This document shows positions 17,727 through 26,641 of a stretch of DNA of 64,000 nucleotides, piece after piece. A program made the position numbers and the translations under genes. The notes beneath the pieces are model-generated. The model did no database searches, had not been told where the DNA came from, and worked only from the letters and a program-made list of their open reading frames with translations. Source of the stretch: Pseudomonadales bacterium (GTDB taxonomy: Bacteria; Pseudomonadota; Gammaproteobacteria; Pseudomonadales; Halieaceae); contig JACKNO010000002.1 in NCBI GenBank assembly GCA_024234815.1, forward strand, positions 186,001-250,000, in the 5' to 3' direction. Within the stretch, counting starts at the first letter, position 1; each line of letters starts with the position of its first letter.

Positions 17727-18974
17727 CTAGGAAAACAGGCTCTTTGCCTTGCGGATGCCCTCGAACAGACGAGTGACATCCTCCTGCGTATTGTAGATCG
17801 AAAAGGATGCCCGCACCGTACCGGGTATGCCAAGGCGATCCATCAGCGGCTGGGCGCAGTGGTGGCCGGTGCGGACCGCTATTCCCTGCTGGTCCAGTAA
17901 CATGCCGACGTCGGAAGGGTGGGTGCCTTCCAGCAAAAAGCTGAAAATACCGGCAGCGTGCGCCGGGGTTCCCACGCGCCGCAGGCCGGCAACCTCCCCC
18001 GCCAAATCCAGGCAGCGTGCCAGTAACGCGGCCTCGTGCTCAGCCGCGGCTTCCCGGTCGATGGTAGCCAGGTAGTCGATGGCCGCAGCCATACCGATAG
18101 CTCCCGCGATATTGGGGGTGCCAGCCTCGAATTTAAAGGGCACAGTGTTATAGGTGGTAGTGGGGAAACCCACCCGCTCAATCATTTCACCACCGCCGAG
18201 AAAAGGCGGCATGGCATCGAGCAGGGACGCGCGGCCCCACAACACCCCGATACCGGTCGGACCGAACAGCTTATGGGCCGACATGACAAAAAAATCGCAG
18301 CCCAGCGCCGTTACGTCGATAGGCCAATGCGCCACAGACTGGGCCCCGTCCACCAGCACCAGGGCACCTGCCGCCTTTGCCCGGCGGGCGATTTCCTGCA
18401 CCGGATTGACAGTGCCCAGGGCGTTGGAGATGTGGTTCACCGCGACCATTTTTACGCGGGCGTCCAGCAGTGAGTCCAACGCCCCCAGATCGATCTCACC
18501 GCTGTCGGTAACCGGGATGGGAAGCACCTCGGCGCCGGTGGCTTCAGCCACCAGTTGCCAGGGCACAATATTGGAGTGATGTTCCAGCCAGGAGACCAGC
18601 ACACGATCACCGGGTTGCAAGGTACTGCGACCCCAACTGTATGCCACCAGATTGATGGCCGCCGTGGTGCCGCTGGTCCAGATAAGCTGCTCCGGGCGGG
18701 GGCTGCCGAGAAAATCCGCCACGGTTTGCCGCGCCTGCTCAAACGCATGCGTCGCGCGGTCGCTCAGGGTGTGGACACCGCGATGCACATTGGCGTTGTC
18801 GCGCCGGTAGTAATTGCTGATCGCCTCGATCACGCACTCGGGCTTCTGGGTGGTGGCGGCATTGTCCAGGTAAACCAGCGGGTGACCATTGACGAGCTGG
18901 TCGAGGATGGGGAAGTCGCGCCGCACCCGTTCGGGGTCGAAAGCGGCGGCGATGTTCATTGGCCGCGCACTCAT
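17727..18974 (-). CDS. sufS: Cysteine desulfurase SufS
   Basis: PLP enzyme of the group II NifS/CsdA type, 415 residues, converting cysteine to alanine and leaving a persulfide for SufE. The PLP lysine is in MSAHKLFGPTGIG and the persulfide cysteine in RTGHHCAQPLM. ATG 18974 overlaps the sufD stop (ATGA). Confidence 0.95.
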   Translation of the reverse strand: MSARPMNIAAAFDPERVRRDFPILDQLVNGHPLVYLDNAATTQKPECVIEAISNYYRRDNANVHRGVHTLSDRATHAFEQARQTVADFLGSPRPEQLIWTSGTTAAINLVAYSWGRSTLQPGDRVLVSWLEHHSNIVPWQLVAEATGAEVLPIPVTDSGEIDLGALDSLLDARVKMVAVNHISNALGTVNPVQEIARRAKAAGALVLVDGAQSVAHWPIDVTALGCDFFVMSAHKLFGPTGIGVLWGRASLLDAMPPFLGGGEMIERVGFPTTTYNTVPFKFEAGTPNIAGAIGMAAAIDYLATIDREAAAEHEAALLARCLDLAGEVAGLRRVGTPAHAAGIFSFLLEGTHPSDVGMLLDQQGIAVRTGHHCAQPLMDRLGIPGTVRASFSIYNTQEDVTRLFEGIRKAKSLFS

Positions 18975-20275
18975 ACCATACTCCCGGTGATGGCCGGATC
19001 GCGGGCGAAGCGCCGGGTAAGAATACCGCGCAGGTAGTCGCGCAATGGCTCGCAGCGCACGGTATCAACCACCTCGTTGACGAAGCCGAAACTGAGCATC
19101 GTTTGCGCCTGCGCGCGCGAAACGCCCCTCGAACGCAGGTAGTGCAGGCTCATCTCATCGAGTTGGGCCACGGTGGCGCCATGGGAACACTGCACGTCGT
19201 CGGCGTAGATCTCCAGCTCGGGCTTGGTATTGACCTCCGCCCGGGTGCTGGTCAGCAGATTGCGGTTGCTGAGCTGGGCATTTGTTTTCTGGGCGTCGCG
19301 GTGGATGTGGATTCGACCATTGAACACGGCGGTCGCCTCGTCGCCAATGATGCCGCGAAAGGTTTCGGTGCTGGTGCAATTGGGAACCCGGTGCTCGATA
19401 CAGGTGTGGTAGTCGACGTGCTCATCGCCTCTTGGCAGGTAGAGACCATTCAGTTCACTGTGCGCACGCTGGCCGCAGTGATCGACCACCACGTCGATTC
19501 GCTTCAGGACACTGCCCAGGGCGAGGTGGAAACTGTTGAGGGTGGCCCCGGTCTCCAGGCGGGCATGCTGGCGCCCTATGTGGGCAGCGGCGGCTTCCTC
19601 CAGGTGAATACGGTAGTGGTTCAGGGTGGCGCCGTCCTCCAGAAGCAGTTCGGTAACACCGTTGGTAAAACTTTGCTGCTCGCTCCTGGCGCCGGAAAAC
19701 TGCTCGATAACGCTTGCCGTGCTGTCCTGGCGACATAGCACCAGAAGCCGTTGATTGATACTGAATGCCTGCTCCTGGTTGCCGCTGATCCAGACCACGT
19801 GCAAGGGTTGCTCGACCCGGACCCGCGCCTCGATCTCTACAAACACCCCGTCTTCCAGGGACGCGTCGTTGAGTGCGGTGAACAAGCCCTCCTCGCGACC
19901 CACGGCGGCGCCGAGGTGATCGCGTATGGCGGCCGCCTGCGCGGGTCCGGCATCAGCGAAGCGCACCAGCGACACGCCCTCAGGCAGGTTACCGTCCGAA
20001 TGCTCCGCGCAGTACCGGCCGTTGATAAAGACCAGGCGATAGCCGCCGAAGTGCGGCAATTCGACACCCGCCTCCGCCAGCCCCACGACTCCCTCGCTGG
20101 CCGCGGCATAGGAGACCCGCAAAGCCTGCAGGCCGGTGTACTTCCACTCCTCGGTCTTGCGCGTGGGCAAGGTACTGCCTTCCCAGCGCGACCTCGCTTC
20201 ACGCAGGTAATCCTGCAGCCACAACGGCGCGCCTGCAGCGGCGCTATCCAGGGGGAGTCGCATAAAATCCGTCAT
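18971..20275 (-). CDS. sufD: Fe-S assembly protein SufD
   Basis: Scaffold subunit of SufBC2D, 434 residues, a beta-helix protein with C-terminal ADDVQCSHGATVAQLDEMSL and YLRSRGVSRAQAQTMLSFGF, which are shared with SufB. It overlaps sufC at its start (TGATG) and sufS at its end (ATGA). Confidence 0.94.
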   Translation of the reverse strand: MTDFMRLPLDSAAAGAPLWLQDYLREARSRWEGSTLPTRKTEEWKYTGLQALRVSYAAASEGVVGLAEAGVELPHFGGYRLVFINGRYCAEHSDGNLPEGVSLVRFADAGPAQAAAIRDHLGAAVGREEGLFTALNDASLEDGVFVEIEARVRVEQPLHVVWISGNQEQAFSINQRLLVLCRQDSTASVIEQFSGARSEQQSFTNGVTELLLEDGATLNHYRIHLEEAAAAHIGRQHARLETGATLNSFHLALGSVLKRIDVVVDHCGQRAHSELNGLYLPRGDEHVDYHTCIEHRVPNCTSTETFRGIIGDEATAVFNGRIHIHRDAQKTNAQLSNRNLLTSTRAEVNTKPELEIYADDVQCSHGATVAQLDEMSLHYLRSRGVSRAQAQTMLSFGFVNEVVDTVRCEPLRDYLRGILTRRFARDPAITGSMV

Positions 20276-21024
20276 CAGGCGACCTCATCCTCCAGCCAGG
20301 CGTAGCCACGCGCTTCCAGTTCCAGCGCCAGGGACTTGTCGCCCGAGCGCACAATGCGTCCGCCTGCCAGCACATGCACGAAATCCGGTTCTATAAAATC
20401 AAGCAGGCGCTGGTAATGGGTCACCATCACGAAAGCGCGATCGGCGCTGCGCATCGAGTTGACGCCACGGGCCACGACCTGCAGCGCGTCGATATCAAGG
20501 CCGCTGTCGGTCTCATCGAGGATGCCCAGGCGCGGCTGCAAGAGCAGCATCTGCAGCAGTTCGTTACGCTTTTTCTCCCCGCCGGAAAAACCCTCGTTGA
20601 CGCCACGCTTGAGAAAGGCCGGGTCGAGGTCAACCGCCTTGCAGTTTTCGCGGGCGTTCTTCATGAATGTCACGGCATCAATGGGCTTTTCACCGCGCTG
20701 CTCACGCTGCGCGTCTACAGCCGCCTTCAAAAACTCCATATTGCTCACGCCGGGAATCTCCACCGGATACTGGAAGGCCAGAAACAGGCCCAGGCGAGCG
20801 CGCTCCTCGGTTTCCAGGTCGAGCAGGTTCTGTCCAAGAAATGTGGCGCTGCCCGCGGTCACCGTATATCCCGGGCGACCGGCGAGCACATGACCCAGGG
20901 TACTTTTACCGGAGCCGTTAGGACCCATGATGGCGTGCACTTCACCGGGATTGACCGTAAGGCTCAGGCCCTTGAGTATGTCTGTACCGTCCACACTTGC
21001 GTGCAGGTTTTCTACTATTAGCAT
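20275..21024 (-). CDS. sufC: SUF ATPase SufC
   Basis: ABC-type ATPase of the SufBC2D scaffold, 249 residues. Walker A is GPNGSGKSTL, the signature motif FSGGEKKRNE and the Walker B stretch LGILDETDSGLD, all in the SufC-specific form. CAGGAG lies 9 bases upstream of the ATG. A 60-bp gap separates it from sufB. Confidence 0.96.
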   Translation of the reverse strand: MLIVENLHASVDGTDILKGLSLTVNPGEVHAIMGPNGSGKSTLGHVLAGRPGYTVTAGSATFLGQNLLDLETEERARLGLFLAFQYPVEIPGVSNMEFLKAAVDAQREQRGEKPIDAVTFMKNARENCKAVDLDPAFLKRGVNEGFSGGEKKRNELLQMLLLQPRLGILDETDSGLDIDALQVVARGVNSMRSADRAFVMVTHYQRLLDFIEPDFVHVLAGGRIVRSGDKSLALELEARGYAWLEDEVA

Positions 21025-21084
21025 CGAGCTGTATCTCCTGTCCTTTTGCTTGCGTCGCCGAGGCGCGGCACCTTGCCGTCGCTG

Positions 21085-22524
21085 CTAGCCAACCGAGCCT
21101 TCCAGGCTCACTTCCAACAGCTTGCCCGCCTCTACCGCGAACTCCATGGGGAGTTCCTTGAATACCTCTTTACAGAAACCGTTGACTATCATCGACACTG
21201 CCTTTTCCGCGTTGAGCCCGCGCTGCTGGCAGAGGTAGAGCTGATCATCGCTGACCTTGGAGGTGGTCGCCTCGTGCTCGACTACCGCTGACGGATTGCG
21301 GCTCTCGATATAGGGGAAGGTATGGGCCGCGCAGCGGTCACCGATAAGTAGTGAGTCGCACTGTGTATAGTTGCGGGCGCCTGTCGCCTTGGGGCTCATG
21401 CGCACCAGCCCGCGGTAGGCGTTGGAGCTCTGGCCAGCGGAGATACCCTTGGAAATGATAGTGGAGCGGGTATTTTTTCCCAGGTGAATCATCTTGGTGC
21501 CGGTATCGGCCTGCTGGAAGTTATTGGTCAGCGCCACAGAGTAGAATTCACCGACGCTGTTGTCCCCGCGCAGGATACAGCTGGGGTACTTCCAGGTAAC
21601 CGCCGACCCCGTTTCAACCTGGGTCCAGGAAATCTTGCTGTCGCGGTGGGCCACGCCGCGCTTGGTTACGAAGTTGTAGATGCCGCCGCGACCCTTGGCG
21701 TCGCCGGGGTACCAGTTCTGCACGGTGGAGTACTTGATCTGCGCGCCATCCAGCGCCACCAGTTCCACGACCGCCGCGTGCAACTGGTTGTCGTCACGCA
21801 TGGGCGCCGTACAGCCCTCCAGGTAACTGACATGGCTGCCTTCATCGGCGATAATCAGGGTGCGCTCAAACTGGCCGGTCTTGGCCTCGTTGATCCGGAA
21901 ATAGGTCGACAGCTCCATCGGGCATCGCACGCCCTTGGGTATATAGACAAAAGAACCATCACTGAACACCGCGCTATTGAGCGCTGCGTAATAGTTGTCC
22001 TTGCGCGGCACGACCGTGCCGAGATACTTGCGCACCAGTTCCGGGTGCGAGTGTACGGCCTCGGATATGGGGCAAAAAATGACGCCGGCATCCGCCAGCT
22101 TGCCGCGAAAGGTGGTGGCCACCGACACGGAATCGAAGACGGCGTCCACCGCTACCCCGGCGAGCATCTCCTGCTCGTGCAGGGGTATGCCCAGTTTCTC
22201 GTACATTGCGAGCAAATCCGGATCCACCTCGTCGAGACTCTTCGGGCCATCCTTCATACTCTTGGGTGAGGAATAGAAGGACACGCCGTTCAGGTCGATC
22301 GGGGGATAGTGCACATGCGCCCATCCCGGCTCAGCCATATTCTGCCAGCCGCGGTAGGCCTCCAGGCGCCACTCCAGCAGCCACTCGGGCTCTTTCTTCT
22401 GGGTGGAGATGAAACGAATGACGTCCTCGTCCAGACCGGGCGGCAGGGTATCGGATTCAATGTTCGAGACAAATCCGGCCGAGTACTCACGCGAGATCGC
22501 ATGGTCGATGTTTTCCTGTGACAT
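21085..22524 (-). CDS. sufB: Fe-S scaffold protein SufB
   Basis: SufB, 479 residues, is the scaffold on which SUF builds the cluster. Family landmarks include YAALNSAVFSDGSFVYIPKG, YLEGCTAPMRDDNQLHAAVV, NWYPGD and the C-terminal HEATTSKVSDDQLYL. First structural gene of the operon, 45 bp behind iscR. Confidence 0.96.
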   Translation of the reverse strand: MSQENIDHAISREYSAGFVSNIESDTLPPGLDEDVIRFISTQKKEPEWLLEWRLEAYRGWQNMAEPGWAHVHYPPIDLNGVSFYSSPKSMKDGPKSLDEVDPDLLAMYEKLGIPLHEQEMLAGVAVDAVFDSVSVATTFRGKLADAGVIFCPISEAVHSHPELVRKYLGTVVPRKDNYYAALNSAVFSDGSFVYIPKGVRCPMELSTYFRINEAKTGQFERTLIIADEGSHVSYLEGCTAPMRDDNQLHAAVVELVALDGAQIKYSTVQNWYPGDAKGRGGIYNFVTKRGVAHRDSKISWTQVETGSAVTWKYPSCILRGDNSVGEFYSVALTNNFQQADTGTKMIHLGKNTRSTIISKGISAGQSSNAYRGLVRMSPKATGARNYTQCDSLLIGDRCAAHTFPYIESRNPSAVVEHEATTSKVSDDQLYLCQQRGLNAEKAVSMIVNGFCKEVFKELPMEFAVEAGKLLEVSLEGSVG

Positions 22525-22569
22525 GCTTGCTTACCTCAGGCCTGCCCGCAGTCAGCCGGGCCGGCCAGC

Positions 22570-23055
22570 TTATACATTACTGGCAGGGATCTGGTCGTTC
22601 TTGCGCGCGGCGGATTTACTCCTGCGTTCCTGCTTCCGGGAGACAAGGCGCACGTCCTTGCGTTTGACCAGATCACCCAGGGAGATGCCCTGCAGAAACT
22701 CCCTCACCTGTTCCGACAGGTCCATCCACAGGTGGTGAGTCAGGCAGGTTTCGCCCTCCTGGCAGTCGCCGGCTCCCCGGCAACGGGTGGTATCGGTATC
22801 TTCATTCACCGCGGCGATTACCTCGGCCACGCTGATTGTACCGGCGTGACGTCCCAAATGATAACCGCCACCCGGCCCCCGCACACTTTTCACCAGGTCC
22901 CGCCGCCGCAACTGGGCAAACAATTGCTCCAGGTAGGACAGGGAAATGCCCTGGCGATCCGAAATACCGGCGAGGCGAACAGGCCCCCCTTCGTGGTGCA
23001 GGGCCAGGTCCAACATGGCAGTAACCGCGTAACGTCCTTTGGTCGTCAATCTCAT
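22570..23055 (-). CDS. iscR: Rrf2-family Fe-S regulator IscR
   Basis: IscR-type [2Fe-2S] regulator controlling the suf operon. With the start at ATG 23055 (MRLTTKGRYAVTAMLD, the family N-terminus) the protein is 161 residues, and its cluster ligands fall at Cys92, Cys98, Cys104 and His107, the same numbers as in E. coli IscR. The frame is open 23 codons further upstream but runs into the operator region. The N-terminal winged helix has YLEQLFAQLRRRDLVKSVRG. IscR heading a suf operon, with IscR-like sites in front, implies feedback control by Fe-S status. Confidence 0.95.
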   Translation of the reverse strand: MRLTTKGRYAVTAMLDLALHHEGGPVRLAGISDRQGISLSYLEQLFAQLRRRDLVKSVRGPGGGYHLGRHAGTISVAEVIAAVNEDTDTTRCRGAGDCQEGETCLTHHLWMDLSEQVREFLQGISLGDLVKRKDVRLVSRKQERRSKSAARKNDQIPASNV

Positions 23056-23103
23056 GACCGCTTCTCCGGCTGGTGGTGGTGAATACAGAACGATTAGTCT
23101 TTC

Positions 23104-23128
23104 ATAACCTAGTATTTTAGTCAACTTT
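23104..23128 (-). promoter_or_regulatory. IscR type 1-like operator
   Basis: Read on the minus strand, this 25-base element matches the E. coli type 1 IscR consensus (ATASYYGACT-RWWWY-AGTCRRSTAT) at 21 of 25 positions by my alignment, including GTTGACT and GGTTAT. It ends 49 bases from the iscR start and contains a TTGACT that could serve as the -35 box. Confidence 0.7.
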
Positions 23129-23153
23129 ATAACCTATTTTAATGAATGGTTAT
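23129..23153. promoter_or_regulatory. 25-bp dyad, possible second IscR site
   Basis: Directly abutting the type 1-like site is a second 25-base element framed by ATAACC and GGTTAT, a perfect 6+6 inverted repeat. It keeps the CC and GG pairs and end bases of the IscR type 2 consensus but misses some inner positions. It suggests cooperative binding upstream of the suf promoter. Confidence 0.5.
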
Positions 23154-23391
23154 TTCGGACAAAGGCTTCCTACCCGGCGCATGGGAAAAAGTCACAATGT
23201 CCCTGAAGGTGATTGGAGGGATTCTTGAGTTCAGCTAAGCTGCAGCGGCCGCGTACCAGGGCTCAATCCAGCGACAGTTCACGACCGGGCAGCGCTTACC
23301 CGAACACCCGAACCGGCAAAAGCGGGCCGCCGACCTCTTCGGTCGAAGCGGCGGTATATACAATTTACAGTAGATTCACTACCCTGCATTG

Positions 23392-24045
23392 ATGAATAGA
23401 TTATCTGGATTCCCCGTTTACCTCGCTCTCTCGCTGCTTTCGGCGTGTAGTACATTTGAACCTGAACCCACCGTGGCCGATTGCCCTGCCATAGAACCGC
23501 CGAGCTGCCCTGTGTGCGCCCCCGCTGAGCCGGCGGTGCAGGAGTGTCCCGAGCCGCAGATCGTTGAGAAAATCGTGAAGGTGCCCGCACCGGCGCCGGC
23601 ACCCCCAAAGGCAGCGACCGCCGGCAAGCTGGGCCTGCCTATAGTGGGCGCCGTGGAGTGGGCAAATGTTGAGCCGGGTGATATTCGCATGCCGGCCCGT
23701 ATCGATACCGGCGCCTCCACAACCTCGATCCATGCCGAGGACATCCAGCTGGTGGAGAAGGACGGCAAGCGCTGGGTGCACTTCACCCTGCAGGACCCCA
23801 AGAGCAAAGAGAAGGTCAGCGTGGAACAACGGCTGCGTCGCACCGTGCTGATCAGGTCGGGCGACGGCCAGGAACAGCGGCGGTATGTTGTGCAACTGTG
23901 GATTTCACTCGGGGACATTCGTTCGCGAGTCGATGTGACGCTCACCGACCGCGACCACATGGAATACCCGTTGCTGATCGGCAGGAACCTGTTGATGGAT
24001 AACCTGATCGTCGATGTCAGCCGCCAGAATGAACTCGAAAAATAA
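23392..24045 (+). CDS. Retropepsin-like putative protease lipoprotein (PF05618)
   Basis: About 217 residues. A short signal ends in the lipobox LLSAC, so the mature protein should be a lipoprotein. A Pro/Cys-rich linker follows (residues about 20-75, with PAPAPAPP), then the domain once called ATP-dependent zinc protease and now seen as a retropepsin fold: the catalytic-type motif RIDTGASTTSIHA and the later YPLLIGRNLL. It starts a three-gene set with the transglutaminase-like/7TM protein and the ATP-grasp ligase, an association known across proteobacteria. ATG 23392 is used; a TTG just before it is possible. The ribosome site is weak. Confidence 0.85.
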   Translation: MNRLSGFPVYLALSLLSACSTFEPEPTVADCPAIEPPSCPVCAPAEPAVQECPEPQIVEKIVKVPAPAPAPPKAATAGKLGLPIVGAVEWANVEPGDIRMPARIDTGASTTSIHAEDIQLVEKDGKRWVHFTLQDPKSKEKVSVEQRLRRTVLIRSGDGQEQRRYVVQLWISLGDIRSRVDVTLTDRDHMEYPLLIGRNLLMDNLIVDVSRQNELEK

Positions 24046-24060
24046 GGCGTAGAACCCAAT

Positions 24061-25587
24061 ATGATGGCATCGCGAACCCAGATCGCAATGATCGCAGGCT
24101 CCCTGTTTCTGCTGGGGGTCGGCATTGCTCTTTACAAGGCTTTCAGCCTCGGCTTCCCGTTATTGCCCGGCGAGTACCGGGAGGTCTGGACCATCGAGTC
24201 CAAGATCAGTTTTTCGCCGAGAAAGGACCAGGCGGTACAGGTCAACCTGAAACTGCCCAGTGAACAGGCGGGCTGGGTGCTGCTGGATGAGCATTTTGCC
24301 TCGTCCGGTTTCGGTTTCACCATTGTCGATCATGACGATGGCCGCGACGCGCGCTGGACTCGCCAGAGCCTGGAACGACCCACGACACTTTACTACAAGC
24401 TGCAGGCTTACAGGCCCACCAACCAGGCTCTGGACGACATGCCTCCGCCACCGATCGAGAAGCCCATCCTGGAAAACGACCAGTCCGCGGCGATGGAGCG
24501 CCTGATCGCCCTGCTGCATGAACAATCCGCCGACACCGAGAGTTTTGTCGCTCTGCTGGTCACCGAGTTCAACAGGGAGGACCAGGACAGGGATGCGCAA
24601 TTCCTGCTGGGTACTTTCGAAGAATCACCCCTGGTAGTAATGCAGGCCGTGCTGGCCCATGCCGACATCCCGGTACACGAGATACGAGGCATCAGGCTAC
24701 AGGACGGCAGGCGGCGCCAAACGCTCAGCTCCCTGCTGGAGTTCTACGATAACGAACGGTGGATCGTCATCGACCCCGAAAACGCCAGCGTTGGCATGCC
24801 CCCCAACTTCTTCGTCTGGCACCGCGGCAGCGAACCCGTGCTGGCGGTGGCCGGTGGCAGCAACTCGCGACTGGAGTTCGCCCTGGTGAGCAACAGCCTG
24901 CCCGCCAAAACCGTCATTGGCATGGAGCAGCGGGCCCACGAATACGCACTGCTCGATTTTTCCATTTACGCCCTGCCGGTTGAGCAACAGGGCGTGTTCA
25001 AGATCCTGATGTTGATCCCCGTGGCCGCACTGGTGGTGGTGGTCATGCGGATTCTGGTCGGGCTTAAAACCTCGGGCACCTTTATGCCGGTGCTGATCGC
25101 CCTCGCATTCCTGCAAACCCAGTTGCTGACCGGACTGGCCCTGTTCCTGATCCTGGTGGGAGTGGGACTCTGGATTCGTTCCTGGCTAAGCCACATGAAC
25201 CTGCTACTGGTGTCGCGCATTTCCGCGGTCATCATCGTCGTTATATTCATGATGGCGACCACCGCGATACTCAGCTACAAGTTTGGCCTCGACCGGGCCC
25301 TCACTGTCACCTTCTTCCCCACCATCATCCTGGCCTGGACGATTGAACGCATGTCCATCCTGTGGGAGGAAGAAGGCTTTCACGAGGTATTCCTGCAAGG
25401 CGGCGGCAGCCTCGTGGTGGCGATCATCGCCTATCTTCTGATGACCAACCGCGTCGTGGAGCACCTGACCTTTAATTTTCCGGAGCTGACGCTCAGCCTG
25501 CTGGCCATTATCCTGCTGCTTGGCAAGTACACCGGTTACCGCTTGTCCGAGCTCTACCGCTTTCGCGACCTGGGCAAAAACGAATGA
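24061..25587 (+). CDS. Inactive transglutaminase-like domain fused to 7TM region
   Basis: A 508-residue inner-membrane protein. One N-terminal helix (about residues 8-25) precedes a periplasmic transglutaminase-like domain of about 270 residues; the second half has about seven helices (ILMLIPVAALVVVVMRILVG onward). This is the PF14400/PF14402 architecture described as an inactive transglutaminase fused to seven transmembrane helices. It lies between the retropepsin lipoprotein and the ATP-grasp gene, and its stop overlaps the next start (ATGA). Its role in this conserved cassette is uncertain. Confidence 0.85.
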   Translation: MMASRTQIAMIAGSLFLLGVGIALYKAFSLGFPLLPGEYREVWTIESKISFSPRKDQAVQVNLKLPSEQAGWVLLDEHFASSGFGFTIVDHDDGRDARWTRQSLERPTTLYYKLQAYRPTNQALDDMPPPPIEKPILENDQSAAMERLIALLHEQSADTESFVALLVTEFNREDQDRDAQFLLGTFEESPLVVMQAVLAHADIPVHEIRGIRLQDGRRRQTLSSLLEFYDNERWIVIDPENASVGMPPNFFVWHRGSEPVLAVAGGSNSRLEFALVSNSLPAKTVIGMEQRAHEYALLDFSIYALPVEQQGVFKILMLIPVAALVVVVMRILVGLKTSGTFMPVLIALAFLQTQLLTGLALFLILVGVGLWIRSWLSHMNLLLVSRISAVIIVVIFMMATTAILSYKFGLDRALTVTFFPTIILAWTIERMSILWEEEGFHEVFLQGGGSLVVAIIAYLLMTNRVVEHLTFNFPELTLSLLAIILLLGKYTGYRLSELYRFRDLGKNE

Positions 25588-26537
25588 TCGGTTTTATTTC
25601 ACCGCGCAAGCTGGCGGAGCTCGGCATCCTGGGGATGAACAGGCGCAACGTGGGCTTCATCGGCAAATACAATCCGCGCAGCAAGTACCGGCTGGTGGAT
25701 GACAAACTACTGACCAAAAAAACGGCGCTGGAGAACAACATTCCGGTTCCCCAGCTCTACAAGGTCATAGAGCGCCAGCATGAGATAGCCGGCGCCACCC
25801 GCGATCTCGTCGAGCACGAGGCCTTTGTCATCAAACCGGTCCAGGGCAGCGGGGGCAAAGGCATCCTGGTCATCATCGGTCGCGAGGGGGACAGCTTTCG
25901 CAAATCCAGCGGCTCCCTGATCAGCGCCGCCGATGTGCGTCGTCACCTGTCCAACATCCTGGCGGGTTTGCACAGCCTCGGTGGCCGCAACGACCGGGCC
26001 ATGGTGGAGGCGATGATCCAGTTCGACCCCTGCCTCCAGGAGTACAGTTACGAAGGTGTGCCGGATATCCGCGTGATCGTGTTCAAGGGTGTCCCGGTCA
26101 TGGCCATGGTGCGCTGCGCCACACACGCTTCTGACGGCAAGGCAAACCTGCACCAGGGTGCGGTCGGGGTCGGTATCGACATTGCGACGGGTAGAAGCGT
26201 CAGGGCAGTGCAGCACGGAACCCTGGTGACAACGCATCCCGATACGGGGGCCAACTTCCGTGAATTGCAGATTCCCTACTGGGAGCAGATTCTCGACCTG
26301 GCAGGCCGCTGCGTGGAAATGACCGGGCTGGGATACCTGGGAGTGGATATCGTGCTGGACAGGACCTACGGCCCGATGCTGCTTGAGCTCAACGCCCGAC
26401 CGGGGCTCGCTATTCAGGTAGCCAATATGGCCGGACTGCGGCATCGCCTGGCCGTGGCCGAGAAAATCGCGGCCGAGACCGATGACCATGACCGCAAAAT
26501 TGCCCTGGCCAGACAGAGCTTCGGCGTGTACACCTGA
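25584..26537 (+). CDS. ATP-grasp ligase (alpha-L-glutamate ligase-like)
   Basis: A 317-residue ATP-grasp enzyme of the RimK-related/PF14397 type, expected to join an amino acid or similar group to an acceptor using ATP. It shows the nucleotide-binding IKPVQGSGGKGILVI, the PDIRVIVFKG strand and the metal-binding LLELNARPGLAIQVAN. ATG 25584 overlaps the preceding stop. It forms a fixed set with the two genes before it: a membrane transglutaminase-like protein and a retropepsin-like lipoprotein. The acceptor is unknown. Confidence 0.87.
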   Translation: MIGFISPRKLAELGILGMNRRNVGFIGKYNPRSKYRLVDDKLLTKKTALENNIPVPQLYKVIERQHEIAGATRDLVEHEAFVIKPVQGSGGKGILVIIGREGDSFRKSSGSLISAADVRRHLSNILAGLHSLGGRNDRAMVEAMIQFDPCLQEYSYEGVPDIRVIVFKGVPVMAMVRCATHASDGKANLHQGAVGVGIDIATGRSVRAVQHGTLVTTHPDTGANFRELQIPYWEQILDLAGRCVEMTGLGYLGVDIVLDRTYGPMLLELNARPGLAIQVANMAGLRHRLAVAEKIAAETDDHDRKIALARQSFGVYT

Positions 26538-26641
26538 GCCCACCAGCTGCACTGGTAGCACCGGCGGATTATCAGTCAACATGGCGCGTGGTTTCTGCCG
26601 CTGTTACCATGACACACTGATTTCAAGGCAAGTTCCAAAGC

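Noticed and set aside
16363..22524. SUF operon as something novel because sufT and sufE are included
   Set aside because: iscR-sufBCDS-sufA-sufT-sufE arrangements are common in proteobacteria; only the tandem operator was kept as noteworthy.
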